From Podochytrium sp. JEL0797 (lineage: Eukaryota > Chytridiomycota > Chytridiomycetes > Chytridiales > Chytriomycetaceae): a stretch of DNA of 64,000 nt. Made by a program: the position numbers and the translations under genes. The stretch spans positions 33,641 to 97,640 of the forward strand of contig JADGJG010000016.1 of the NCBI GenBank assembly GCA_027596195.1. The letters run 5' to 3'. The notes beneath the pieces are model-generated. The model worked only from the letters and a program-made list of their open reading frames with translations, made no database searches and was not told the origin of the DNA. This document shows positions 1-10,274 of this stretch, in pieces; positions within the stretch are counted from its first letter, which is position 1; each line of letters opens with the position of its first letter.

Positions 1-668
1 GACGCTGAGTGTGAACTTTCTTGGAGTTGTCTCTTTCCCGTGTTTGATAATCCATAACTGTTGCCCAAATTGAAGTCCGAATCGCGATGTACAAATTCGC
101 ATGTGGTTTCAACTAAACCGCTTTTTTCCGCCTTAATTTGCTGCGCATATGGAGGCAACGCTTCTTGTTTGATAGGCACTCCCGATAGTTCACTGTCATT
201 GGACCCCGTACAATTTTTCTGCGCGGACTGATGAAAATCCCAGTGAGATGGACCCATTTCATCGACCCGTTCCATATTCTGGAAAGCCGTAAAACTCGGA
301 TCCAAATCCGGGCTGTGAATATTCGTCCCGGGACTCAATTCTGGACCCGAAAACGCGTTCGTTTCGGAATTGTCAACTTCCATTCCGATTGGACCCACCA
401 TTTCCTCATCGCCATAATCGGAAGCTTTGTCATCCATACCCAGCTCTGAAGGGGAATATTCTGTTGCGAGGTCGTCTACCTCCAAATCCATATATCCATC
501 CGCGGACGCGACTACTTGGACTGGTGGGTTGAGTTGGTTCCAACCGTTGAGCACACATGGAAAGTGCTGCGCAGGTGGGTCATGTATAATTGACGATTTG
601 TCTGCTGCAACGGAAGGCGACGCTGCCTTTGATGTTGGTTGTTGAGTGACGACGCGAGACTGAAGCAT
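1..668 (-). CDS. Partial gene for an acidic, serine/proline-rich protein, cut by window edge
   Basis: An open frame runs without a stop from an ATG at 668 to the left window edge (222 codons plus 2 nt), so only the N-terminal part is present. The protein is rich in Asp/Glu, Ser and Pro. It carries two lysine motifs of the SUMO-acceptor type (IKQE near residue 167 and IKAE near residue 178). No folded domain is recognisable. Acidic, disordered N-termini with such motifs are common in transcription regulators, and the neighbouring zinc-finger genes carry a similar KIEP motif, but a regulatory role is only inference. An intron or DNA-binding domain could lie beyond the edge. Confidence 0.6.
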   Translation of the reverse strand, partial: MLQSRVVTQQPTSKAASPSVAADKSSIIHDPPAQHFPCVLNGWNQLNPPVQVVASADGYMDLEVDDLATEYSPSELGMDDKASDYGDEEMVGPIGMEVDNSETNAFSGPELSPGTNIHSPDLDPSFTAFQNMERVDEMGPSHWDFHQSAQKNCTGSNDSELSGVPIKQEALPPYAQQIKAEKSGLVETTCEFVHRDSDFNLGNSYGLSNTGKRQLQESSHSA

Positions 669-803
669 TTTTTTCGTGTTTTATTTTGTCGCGTGGTCGA
701 GGATTTACAGAAACGCGTTTTCTTTTTTTTCTCTTTTTTTGAAAGAATTTGAAAACTGAAAAGTATCATCGGCCCCACTAACTTCTGAATAAAAAACAGA
801 CAT

Positions 804-1016
804 TTATATTCTATTCATTCTCCTTTTTAACAACTGCTGCTCCTTCCTGATCAACGCGTCCCTCATAAACAGCCGCCCCCCAAACGACCCACAATTGTTT
901 GGCTGTTGCCTTGGAATCGGGGCGAGTGCAAACCATGCTTTACAAAACATGCAACGTAAGTCTCTGTCATGCGTCTTGGAATGCGTTTTGAACTGTGAAT
1001 AAAAATTAAAACACAT
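804..1016 (-). pseudogene. Possible C2H2 zinc-finger relic
   Basis: A 70-codon frame contains FKTHSKTH followed by a linker-like DRDLRC and CMFC. This resembles the end of one C2H2 finger (HxxxH), a degraded TGEKPF linker and the CxxC of the next finger. The remaining finger residues are missing. It lies just downstream of an intact finger gene on the same strand and may be its eroded 3' duplicate. The match is short, so chance is possible. Confidence 0.3.
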
Positions 1017-1029
1017 CCACTTCTTTACT

Positions 1030-1701
1030 TCATTTCATTTTGCACGTTCGCTCATGCGTCGTCACATGACACGATTGTGAGCTTCGATATTCGCAATACT
1101 TGCAGCCATAGGGCTTCACTCCCGTGTGAGTACTCATATGCACTCGGAGGGAGCTTGCCACTGTGCAAGAATATTCACACTCGGAGCATTGGAATGGTTT
1201 CGCTCCCGCGTGAGTACGCATGTGCCTGAGAAGATGACTAGACTCCTTGCAAGCGAATTCGCACTCGGAGCATTTGAATGGCTTCTCTCCTGTGTGTATC
1301 CGCCTGTGGGTTCGGAGGTGGTTCGATTGCCGACACGAATATTCGCATTGGTCACACTTGAACGGCTTTTCGCCACTGTGAATGCGCTTGTGGATTTTGA
1401 GGACTGACGGGGCTGCACACGCGTATTCGCATTGGTCGCATTTGTGGGGTTTCTCGCCCGAGTGCATTCGTTGATGTCTTTTCATGTTTCCACGGTCAAT
1501 GGTCGAGTAGGAGCAGTCGAAGCATGTGAAGAGAGGTGCGGCAGTGGCAGGAGCCTCAAAGGGCACTGGAGGAGAAGTTGCGGGGTCGCCGGGTTCGATT
1601 TTTGCCGCAATGGCATCGCCGTGACAGGCAAGAGGGGATCCCGATGGAGTGCCCAGGGTAGGATCCAAGTGAGGCGACGAACGAAGCATGGCCTGAGGCA
1701 T
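1030..1701 (-). CDS. C2H2 zinc-finger protein, family A, six fingers, truncated N-terminus
   Basis: Encodes about 223 aa from the first in-frame ATG at 1701. An N-terminal linker contains the KIEP motif shared by family A, followed by six consecutive C2H2 fingers joined by (S/T)GEKP-type linkers. The last finger ends HxxxxC (C2HC) before a basic KMK tail. A role as a nuclear DNA- or RNA-binding protein is expected from the family. Its closest relative in the window is the gene at 27149-27904. Alignment shows that this copy has lost the ancestral start codon: 1835-1837 reads GTA where the other has ATG, and stops follow. The frame stays open upstream to about 1764 without an ATG, so an alternative start or upstream exon is possible. 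Confidence 0.7.
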   Translation of the reverse strand: MPQAMLRSSPHLDPTLGTPSGSPLACHGDAIAAKIEPGDPATSPPVPFEAPATAAPLFTCFDCSYSTIDRGNMKRHQRMHSGEKPHKCDQCEYACAAPSVLKIHKRIHSGEKPFKCDQCEYSCRQSNHLRTHRRIHTGEKPFKCSECEFACKESSHLLRHMRTHAGAKPFQCSECEYSCTVASSLRVHMSTHTGVKPYGCKYCEYRSSQSCHVTTHERTCKMK

Positions 1702-2218
1702 GGCGAGAGGCGAGGGCAGGGAGATCACGGCCTTGGGAGATTTCGATGAAATTTTTCGGCTCAAGCGTCTGTTATTAAAAAATGAATAGGTTCCCTCCGC
1801 TCAGGTTTTACACAAAGAAATGAGAGCTGCTGGGTACGCTGACGCGTGAGAACTGTGATGGGGGAAGTATCGCGCGCATTTCGATTTTCGGAGCAATCAA
1901 GAAAACGCGTATTCCAAAATCGGAATCGAATTCGCGCTTCACACGGATTTCTTGGTCTGATTGGTGTCGTGTTCCTTAATGGACTCTGTCAATTCCAAAG
2001 AACTTTTGATTTGCAAACAAAGTTTATTTTGCATGAGAAACAAAGAGAAACGAATGAATGAGGTCTACTGCGCAAGACTGTACTGATGGATTCAATGCTA
2101 TTTGGTACATACACACAGCATTGCAAAACAAAAGAGAGAAAGAAATAGCAACACGCAGCAGAAACAAAAAATATCCCATAAAGGCAGCAGCCCGCGCAAC
2201 CCAGTTTTCCTCCATGCC

Positions 2219-3445
2219 TCACGTGATCACCAAATCCGACTTGCGTCCCGGCAACAACTCGTCCTTGTACGCGTCGTAGACTCTCTGCAACTCCGCAATG
2301 TACAGCTTCTGGTACTTTTTCAAGTCCTCCTCCGTCGGTTTCTCAATCACGGGCAAATCAATCGGTTTCCCCGTCACCACAATAATCGGCCTGCGATGCG
2401 GCATGATCCCGTAATCATACGTGAAAATGCCGCGGCCGTGGAACAACACGGGACTGAAGGACGCGAAATCTTTGAACATGGTCTGGAACTTGCGCACGGC
2501 GGATCCTTTCGGGTTCGGCACTTGATCCCAAATATCGTTTTCGCCGAACGCAAAGGTGGGGACGAGACTGGCGCCATGCATCAACGCGAGCTTGATGAAT
2601 CCGAGACGCGTTTTGAGAATGAGCTTGTTCGTGTTGGGTTGGGCTTCCATGGCTTCGGCGGCGCCTCCAATCACGAGGGCGAGGGAGCTCCCAGCGGGGC
2701 CAGAGAGGACGCTTTGGATGCTCGTTTTGTCGGCCGACGCAATGTTCATGGCGAGGAGAACGTCGCGGAAGATGGGGATTACGAAGTTGGAGTCGAGGGT
2801 GAGGAGGCGGATGTTGAGGCCTTTGAAGATGGTGCTGATGTTGCAGGCTTCGGTGCCAAAGGCGGTGAAGGCTCCGAGGGAGAGGATTCTGTTGAGGAAT
2901 TTCGAACTTGGGAATAAGCACGCAAATCGCAAGCAGAATAGAATAACAGCTCTTACCCGTGCGGATGATACCCAAACACATATTTCTTGGTTGGATCCAA
3001 ATCAACCGTCTTTCGCAGACTGATTGGGAAAAAGTCCCTGAACCAAATCCACATCGACAGACTGCGCACCCATTGGTTCCGGCGGCCACCAGTCCGGTGA
3101 CCTTTGTCCTGGAGGATCCAGAGGAGGTATACAAGGGCGATGGATCGTGTCTAAACAAGGGTGGTCTAATTAGGGTTTCTGTTGCTCGTGTTGCGAAACT
3201 GCGAAGATAGCAACTCACGACATAGGACTGAAGCAGCATTTCGAGGAAGATGAACAGAGCCAGTGGGACAAGGATCATCCAGAAGGCAACCTGTTTGAAT
3301 CGATTCGAGTGAGACTTCGAATCAAACCAATCTCCCTTGGAAAGTTAAAACTCACAGCTGCTGTTTGCCTTCGTCGTGGGAACGGAACACTGAGCGGTGC
3401 GAACTTGGGCATCGAAGGGAGCGAGGGAATCCGTTTCATGGCCAT
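2219..3445 (-). CDS. DGAT2: DGAT2-family acyltransferase (diacylglycerol O-acyltransferase 2-like)
   Basis: Four exons (3445-3356, 3290-3219, 3150-2957, 2888-2219) give 341 aa, the usual DGAT2 size. Splice joins keep phase throughout. An N-terminal hydrophobic hairpin is encoded by exons 2-3. It is followed by WIWFRDFFPI and the FGYHPHG block holding the HPHG catalytic signature, which is split by intron 3. Further on are IGGAAEA, the FGENDIWDQ block and a C-terminal LYIAELQ helix. Family members transfer acyl groups from acyl-CoA to diacylglycerol (or mono-acylglycerol or wax alcohols) in the ER and lipid droplets. Acceptor specificity cannot be read from sequence. It lies directly upstream of, and on the same strand as, a zinc-finger gene. 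That arrangement recurs in this window. Confidence 0.93.
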
Positions 3446-4114
3446 TGTGGTTTTGGGGATTGTTTGGTTCGTGAGATCTTTTTGGCAATTTTTGGGATCA
3501 AGCCGCAAAAGGAGGGAAGGATTCGAAACAAGCACATGGGGTGGTTGATTGCTTGTCAATCCGTTACGAGCGATTACACAAATTAACGCAATATCTGGGC
3601 TTATTGTGCAAATACAACTGCCGCAGCGCGCAACCGCTTCCCGCAGGCTGAAAACAGACTGGAATCACCTCGACTGGAATGACAGGCGCCCAACGTCTCC
3701 ACTCGATCGGGGGTCTTCAAGTTCGACAGGTGAGAACACGCGAATTCCCACGCGAAGTAATTGTAGAGAATTTCTTGGGCGCGGCAGCGCATTTGTAAAA
3801 GGAGACTGCCAAACATGGTGAAGTATTGAAAGGACGCTTGTGGTCTTATCTCCATCGAATTTCCGATTCCTCAACGACGCGTGTCAGGAAGATACTTCAC
3901 TGAGTTCAAGAAACTGTCTCATCTTTTCCGCTATCGGATTATCTTGAGCAGAGAATTCTAACGCGTAAAAAAATACTGAGTCGAGAATATGTGGATGCTG
4001 GTGCTGTCGCTTGCGTGTTAACACTGCATTAATTTGGCTGGATTCTTTTCAAATCGAAGAATCCCCCGTAAAACCTGAAGTGTCGCCTCAAAAAATCGAA
4101 CTCGAAATTCGCAA
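3446..4114. other. Intergenic region without a recognisable gene
   Basis: Spacer between two divergent genes (DGAT2 start at 3445 on minus, C2H2 start at 4115 on plus), so it should hold both promoters. Two ACGCGT hexamers lie near 3880 and 3960. Short open frames here have no family resemblance. Confidence 0.5.
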
Positions 4115-5067
4115 ATGGATCCTGCCCCGTTGATTGCCGGCCCCCGCCGTACCACGAGGGGAACCGCACCAACCGAACCATCCGCTTCCACAGCCCCAGC
4201 GTACTCCTACCCCAGCACACTCACCTTCTTCCGCGGTGGCAATCAATCAACCACTGACGGCACAAGCACGGCCAATGACACGACCAGAAAGGTCCAAGGC
4301 AAGACGGACAATTCCCCCATCGAATGTCTCCAATGCGCCAAGGTCTTTCGCACAAAGGGGGTGAGTTGCTGCCCTGTTTGGGTTTCATGATTCGGATGCT
4401 TCCCGCCGTGTCACATCTCCTCAAAAATCCAAAAATTATGACACGCCCGCCTCTCCCTTCCCCTCCTCCGAATCCCTCTCAACTCACCCGAATAATGCCC
4501 AACCAGTCCCTCAAAAAGCACCTCGCACGAAACGACCACCGCACCGCCGACTCCCCACCCATGCCCTTCCCCTGCCTCTCCTGCCCACGCGCCTTCCTCC
4601 TCAAATGCCAACTCACCCAACACGCTTTAATCCACACGGGAATCAAACCTCACGCGTGTCGACACTGTCCCGCTTCTTTTGTGCGGAACGCGGATCGGAC
4701 TAAGCATGAGAGGAAGCATACGGGTGTGCAGCCGTATGCGTGTGGAGATTGTGAGAAGACTTTTACGCGGGTGGATGTGTTGAGGACTCATGAGAGGGGG
4801 TGTGAGGGGGGGAGTGTGTGTGGGGAGTGTGGAGAGCGGTTTGCTAAGAAGGCGGGGTTGGTGAAGCATCAGAATGCGGTTCATGAGAATATTGAGGGGG
4901 AGAAGAAAAGAGCTGAAAGTGTTGTTGAAGCTGACGAGTATGGATTGGTCGACAATGCAGCGATGGAGCTAGAGGACAAGGAAGCAACGGAGGTAGAGGA
5001 AGAGGGTGGGGAGGGTGAGGAGATGGAGGTGAACGGGAAGGACGCGGAAACGCAAGTGGATGGATAA
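4115..5067 (+). CDS. C2H2 zinc-finger protein with acidic C-terminal tail
   Basis: Two exons (4115-4360 and 4507-5067, phase 0, donor GTGAGT, acceptor CCAG) give 268 aa. The intron falls inside the first finger, and splicing restores its Cys2 and His2 halves. Five fingers follow one another (about residues 70-210). The fourth ends in Cys instead of the last His. The tail (about 210-268) is strongly acidic (repeated EEE/EVEEEGGEGEE), a typical activation or protein-interaction segment. Its linkers and finger residues differ from the two expanded finger families nearby, so it looks like an older, single-copy regulator. Targets are unknown. Confidence 0.85.
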
Positions 5068-5332
5068 GGCCATCTAAAATAGAGAGCATGTTATATATTT
5101 TGAAGCAATTATGAAGCGTCGCGCGGCACCCTGCAACGAAAAAGCTGGTTTCAATAGCCGCGATTTCACGTGAAAACTGAAGAATAGTTGGTGACCGTTT
5201 CGACCTTCAATGGAAACGGTTGTCTCTTGGACTTTTTATGAGGGGGACTCGAGGTGGGCTCGAGGGGACACCGGGGAGCCAGGGGGGGAAGGAGCAATGC
5301 CAGCCCAACTTAATGCTCAAACAAATATTCTT

Positions 5333-5937
5333 TTACTTGGCAACTGCATGCCACCGTTCATGCGTCTTAAAGCTTGACGGATCTGAAAAAGCGAAACCAC
5401 AAAAGCTGCATTGATATGGTTTCTCTCCGGTATGGATCCGCCTGTGTTTCTTCAAGTTCGATGAGGTCGAGCACGAGTAGTCGCAGGAACTGCAATTGCA
5501 CGGTTTCTCGCCAGTATGGACCCTTTCGTGGTTCTTCAAATTATGCTGGTGCGCACGTGCAAAATCGCAAAAGCAGCATTGGTATGGTTTCTCGCCGGTA
5601 TGGATCCTCTCGTGACTAGTAATCGCAGAAGCTGCATTTGAAGGTTTTTCGTCGGTGAGGATCCTCTGGTTACGCTTCAAGCTTGACGAATCCGAACGAC
5701 GAATTCGCAGAAGGATGGAAATGGCTTTGCGAAATCGCAGAAGGTGGTATGAGTCCTCTCTTGCCTTTCCAAGTCCTCGTCCTTCATGACAGGGTGTTGG
5801 CAGAAACGGCACGCGGATGGTGGGACGAGTAGAGCTGGTGCCACATCTGGTTGTACATCGAGGAACAAATCAATGCCAGCAACGTCGAAGCATTCTTGCA
5901 GTGATTGGCTGGCAGCAAAGTAGTCGATTGTGTCCAT
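5333..5937 (-). pseudogene. Broken C2H2 zinc-finger gene, family B
   Basis: The ATG at 5937 starts the family-B N-terminal signature (MDTIDYFAASQSLQECFDVAG), followed by one CxxC finger. The frame shifts near 5700. The next finger has also lost its cysteines through a small indel (NAASAIT in place of CSFCDY). The last three fingers (to 5333) are intact and end in the family-B tail HERWHAVAK. At least one uncorrected frameshift makes this a pseudogene, unless a cryptic intron removes the damaged segment. No convincing splice pair was found. Relatives lie at 9710-10188 and 49926-50273. Confidence 0.75.
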
Positions 5938-6322
5938 TCGGTTTGGTTGTTTCTTACTTTCTATTATAGGCAACCGGTGGGAATCTCGGACTCGCTCGGT
6001 CTCTCGCTATGAGGAGGCGAAGTCAAGTTAGAGTATTTGCAACCGCATGACGCTGTTCCTCTTCAAGCTTGACGGATGCGAATTAGCGTTTTTGAATGCA
6101 ACTTCACCGACCCGGTCACCCGATTTCTCCTACCCCCGAGGATTCTTCAAGAGCCAGCTCAAATTATAAGACGTGCCAGGCACCTCATAAATCGAACAAT
6201 AAAGAAAAGAAAGAGTTTTTATAGCCGATGAAGTCAAGGAGGGGAAACGGGAAAAGAGGCCCAAGTGTGTACCAAGCAAAAAGTTCCCCGCCGAATCTGA
6301 TATCGCAATCCGCAACCTCAAC
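5938..6322. other. Intergenic region, nothing recognised
   Basis: Spacer between the start of a minus-strand finger pseudogene and a plus-strand P450 gene. It presumably carries the P450 promoter. No clear TATA element or coding resemblance was seen. Confidence 0.4.
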
Positions 6323-8153
6323 ATGCTCCTCGAGACACTCCACACGCATATCGATCAAGCTGCTTCGTATTTTGGCACCAGTCCGCGCAACTTGCTCCTC
6401 TTGACTGCGCTCGTTGCTTCATCCACGCTGGCGTTCGGTTTAATTTATCCCCGAAAGCGCAAAGGACGCAAGATCCCCGGACCCAAGGGATACCCGGTGA
6501 TCGGATCGATGGTGGACTTGGCGAGGTGCTCGGTATATTCATGTTTTCGAAACTCTTCCTGACTGGTCGTTGTGCTTTCGCCTGTCAGGTTTTCTGCGAG
6601 CGGAAAACAGCATGAATATTTCAAGCTGCTTCACGAGGAGCACGGCGAAACTGTTCTCGTCAATGTCGTGGGAGTGTGAGTTTCAATGCTCAAGAATCAT
6701 CATCGCTGATACAACTTGATTCTGACAGGAATCTGGTCCTTACGCACGATCCCAATTTGATCCACACCGCGCTGACAGACACAGCCAAATTCTTCCGTGA
6801 CGATTTCTTTACAAAGGCCACGGTCGGAATCGCCGACAACGCGTTGTTCGTGATGCCTTCGGGGGATCTCTGGAAACGCCACCGAAAGTATTTGCAGCCG
6901 GCGTTTGCACCGCCTCAGTTGCGTTATGCGGCGCGCGTCTCGACGGAGGAGATAAATGGTCTGATGGATTATTGGGCTGCGAAACTCGCGGGAGCAGGGG
7001 AGCCGCTCGAAATTGAATTGTACTCGGAGTTCACCAACCTTACGCTGGATATCATGTGCGATTCATTTGACTTGATTTGCTTCCACTGAGTTATCACTGA
7101 CTCATTGGAATTTCGTAGCGGCCGTGTCGCGTTTTCGTACAATTTCGCAGCTGTTGAAAATCACCACGCCGGAAATGACACTGAAGGGCATTTGATTTTG
7201 GAGGACGTTGCCATTATGATTCAACAGGTAGGGTTTGTAAAAGCGTATTTGAATCTTCTCATAACCACTCAATGTGGACAGCGTCTGGCGTACCTTCCAT
7301 TCATGTGGTCTTGGGCTGGAATCTCCAACGGATCCCCTCGCGTCAAAAAATATCGCGCGTATATTGCAGGCATCTTTGGAGACATTCTTGCTGCCAAGAA
7401 GGAGGCCAACAAGGTCGCGGGCCACCAGGATCTTTTGGACCGTTTGCTGAGTGTTGATTTAGAGGACAAGCAAAAGTTTTCGGACGAGGAGATTATGGGA
7501 GAAATTATGGCTTTCTTTTTCGCAGGGCACGAGTTGAGTATTCCATACTTAAATGCCTGGTAACATGTCGTTCGCTGACCTATTCTGTGTGCAGAACCAC
7601 GGCCAATTCCCTCACATTCATTGCAATGGAGCTCTCGCGCAACCCCGCCGTTCAATCAAAACTCAAACTCGAAATCCTCACACTTCTCAGCAAATTCAGC
7701 ACATCTTCTCCTCTCACGATGGAGCAACTCAACGAGTTCAAATTCCTCGACCAAGTCATCAAGGAAACTCAGCGTCGTCATGCTGTTGTTGGGATTCTCG
7801 CTCGAAACTCTGTTTCGGAATACGAACACGACGGATTCCTCTTTCCGGCCAACACTCCCTTCCTGTTGCACGTGCGTGGTGTTCACATGGACCCGAAATT
7901 GTGGCACAACCCTGAAGAGTGGAACCCGGACCGCTGGAACGAGCCGATTGCACCGAACGCGTTTATCCCATTCGGAGAGGGACCCATGAACTGTATTGGT
8001 CAAAAGATGGCTGTGATTGAGATGAAGGTTGTGATTATTCAGATTTTGAGCAAGTTTTCGATGCGGTTTGTGGAGGAGCAGCAGTTGGATTTCGTGACGG
8101 CTACTACGTATGGGTTGAACAAGGGAATGCGCGTCAAGCTGTCATTGGATTGA
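6323..8153 (+). CDS. Cytochrome P450 monooxygenase
   Basis: Six exons (6323-6525, 6589-6675, 6729-7055, 7119-7227, 7282-7532, 7595-8153) join in phase to 511 aa. An N-terminal membrane anchor (about residues 23-42, LLLLTALVASSTLAFGLIY) precedes the proline-rich hinge IPGPKGYP. The I-helix oxygen-binding motif AGHETT (about 323-328) is created only by splicing intron 5. The K-helix ExxR is ETQR (about 383-386), and the haem loop FGEGPMNCIG places the thiolate at about Cys459. The usual Arg or His two residues before that Cys is replaced by Met. An ER-bound monooxygenase using NADPH-P450 reductase is expected. The substrate is unknown; the general look resembles fatty-acid-hydroxylating families. 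Introns use GTGCTC, GTGCGA and GTTGAG donors as well as GTGAGT and GTAGGG. Confidence 0.92.
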
Positions 8154-8514
8154 TGCCTCATTCCCTTTCATTCTTTCCTACTGTCGTTCCGTAAAACATA
8201 AAGCTTTTGATTTGTTATTATTTGAGTGGATTCGCCAAGCAAGTTTCTCTCGAAAACTTCCGACGCGTCATGATTTGGTGGCATCCGCTTTGAGCCGCTT
8301 GACAGCTCACGTTCGCAAATCCACTGGAAGCAAATTCACGACCACTTTTCCTGACGATCCACACGGTATCAATCAATGGGTGCCAACTATAATTCACATT
8401 GGTCCTAGTGTCTGCGTTTCATCGGTTCACTGATCAAAATCTCAGAAACGCCTGGGCTCGGTTTTGTCATTCTGACAACTCGTGGGCTCCGCAAAAACAA
8501 CAAAAAATCCAACC
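8154..8514. other. Intergenic region between P450 and DGAT2-like gene
   Basis: Contains the 3' end of the P450 and the promoter of the downstream acyltransferase. One ACGCGT is present at about 8268. No further gene was seen. Confidence 0.4.
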
Positions 8515-9534
8515 ATGAAATCGCTTGAGCTCGCAGCCATCTCGCTGTGGCTCCTGCTGCCTTTTCTGTCATTGGGCTTTCTGGTCTTTATGCTCTGGGC
8601 ATCGCTGTTGGTGAGTGCTCATGCGTTGTGAATTGCACTGCTTGGTGCTTAACCAACAACATCGCCCCAACCAAACACCCCCTATCACCAGACTCGCACG
8701 ATTACTCTCATCTACATGGCCTATTGCTTTCTCAACAACTCCCACGAAACTGGCGGCCGCAGATCTCCCTTCCTCCGCAACCTCCCGCACCACAAATACA
8801 TTGCGTCGTATTTCCCGCTGTCTCTCCACACAACCGCCATTATTCCCAAATCCAAGAAACCATACATCTTTGGATACCACCCGCACGGTGTCATGGGCCT
8901 CGGTGCCGTCCTCACGTTTGGATCCAACGCTCTCCAAATCGATCAGATTCTCGAAGGCGTCGAAATCTGCCCGGCCACACTCGACGCGAATTTCTACGTT
9001 CCCGTGCTTAAGGATATGCTGCTGAGTCAAGGATTCATTAGTGCGAGTAAAAAGAGTCTGTTTGCCGCGTTGGGACAGGGCAAGAGTGTGATGCTGGCAG
9101 TTGGGGGAGCCCAAGAAGCCATCTTTGCGAAACCGGGAGTGAATCATTTGGTTCTCAAGGATCGCAAGGGGTTTGTCAAGATTGCGCTTCAAACGGGTGC
9201 CAATTTGGTTCCCGTGTTTGCGTTTGGCGAAAATGATATCTGGGATCAAGTCGACAACAGTGAAGGTAGAATCGTGCGCGCGTTTCAGTTGGGTGTCAAG
9301 AGGTGGACCAAAGTGTCGCCCGTGTTGTTTTATGGAAGGTTCGGGCCCGTGCCGTATCGGAGGCCCGTGAAAGTCGTGGTTGGGGCGCCCATTGAGGTTC
9401 CCAAGGTGGAGAATCCTAGTTTGGAGGTGGTTTCGGAGTATCATGTGTTGTATTTGAAGGAGTTGGAAAAGCTGTATCAGCAGCATAAGCAAGAGTTTTT
9501 GCCGCATCGGGTGTCGGAGTTGGTGATTGCGTGA
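8515..9534 (+). CDS. DGAT2: DGAT2-family acyltransferase, second paralogue
   Basis: Two exons (8515-8610 and 8692-9534, phase 0) encode 312 aa. The single intron splits the N-terminal hydrophobic hairpin (LLLPFLSLGFLVFMLWASLL | TRTITLIYMAY). Family blocks follow: FGYHPHGVMGLGA with the HPHG signature, VGGAQEA, FAFGENDIWDQ and PYRRPVKVVVGAPI. It has two fewer introns than the paralogue at 2219-3445 and is clearly diverged from it. The degraded DGAT2 fragments elsewhere resemble this copy most where they can be compared, so it is a likely parent of the dispersed relics. It is followed on the same strand by a family-B zinc-finger pseudogene 175 bp away. Confidence 0.92.
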
Positions 9535-9709
9535 ATACAAAATATAATTCGATTTTCTGAATGCGACCTTTCTGGTCTCCCAAAAATGCAGAAGTTGCAG
9601 CCTCAAAATCTCCATATACTCTCGCAGCGTCTACGCTTGAATATTGCATGCCTTAATTTTCGTCTTCCTTCCGGGAAATTTATTGGAACCTGCTGCCAAA
9701 AAATTGTGA

Positions 9710-10188
<479 letters not shown>

Positions 10189-10274
10189 GACTTAATCAAC
10201 ACGCGTCCGAAAACGCGCCTGTCCGAGAGGGGGGCATCACAAATGGCGATTTCCAACTCTATATATTTATAACT

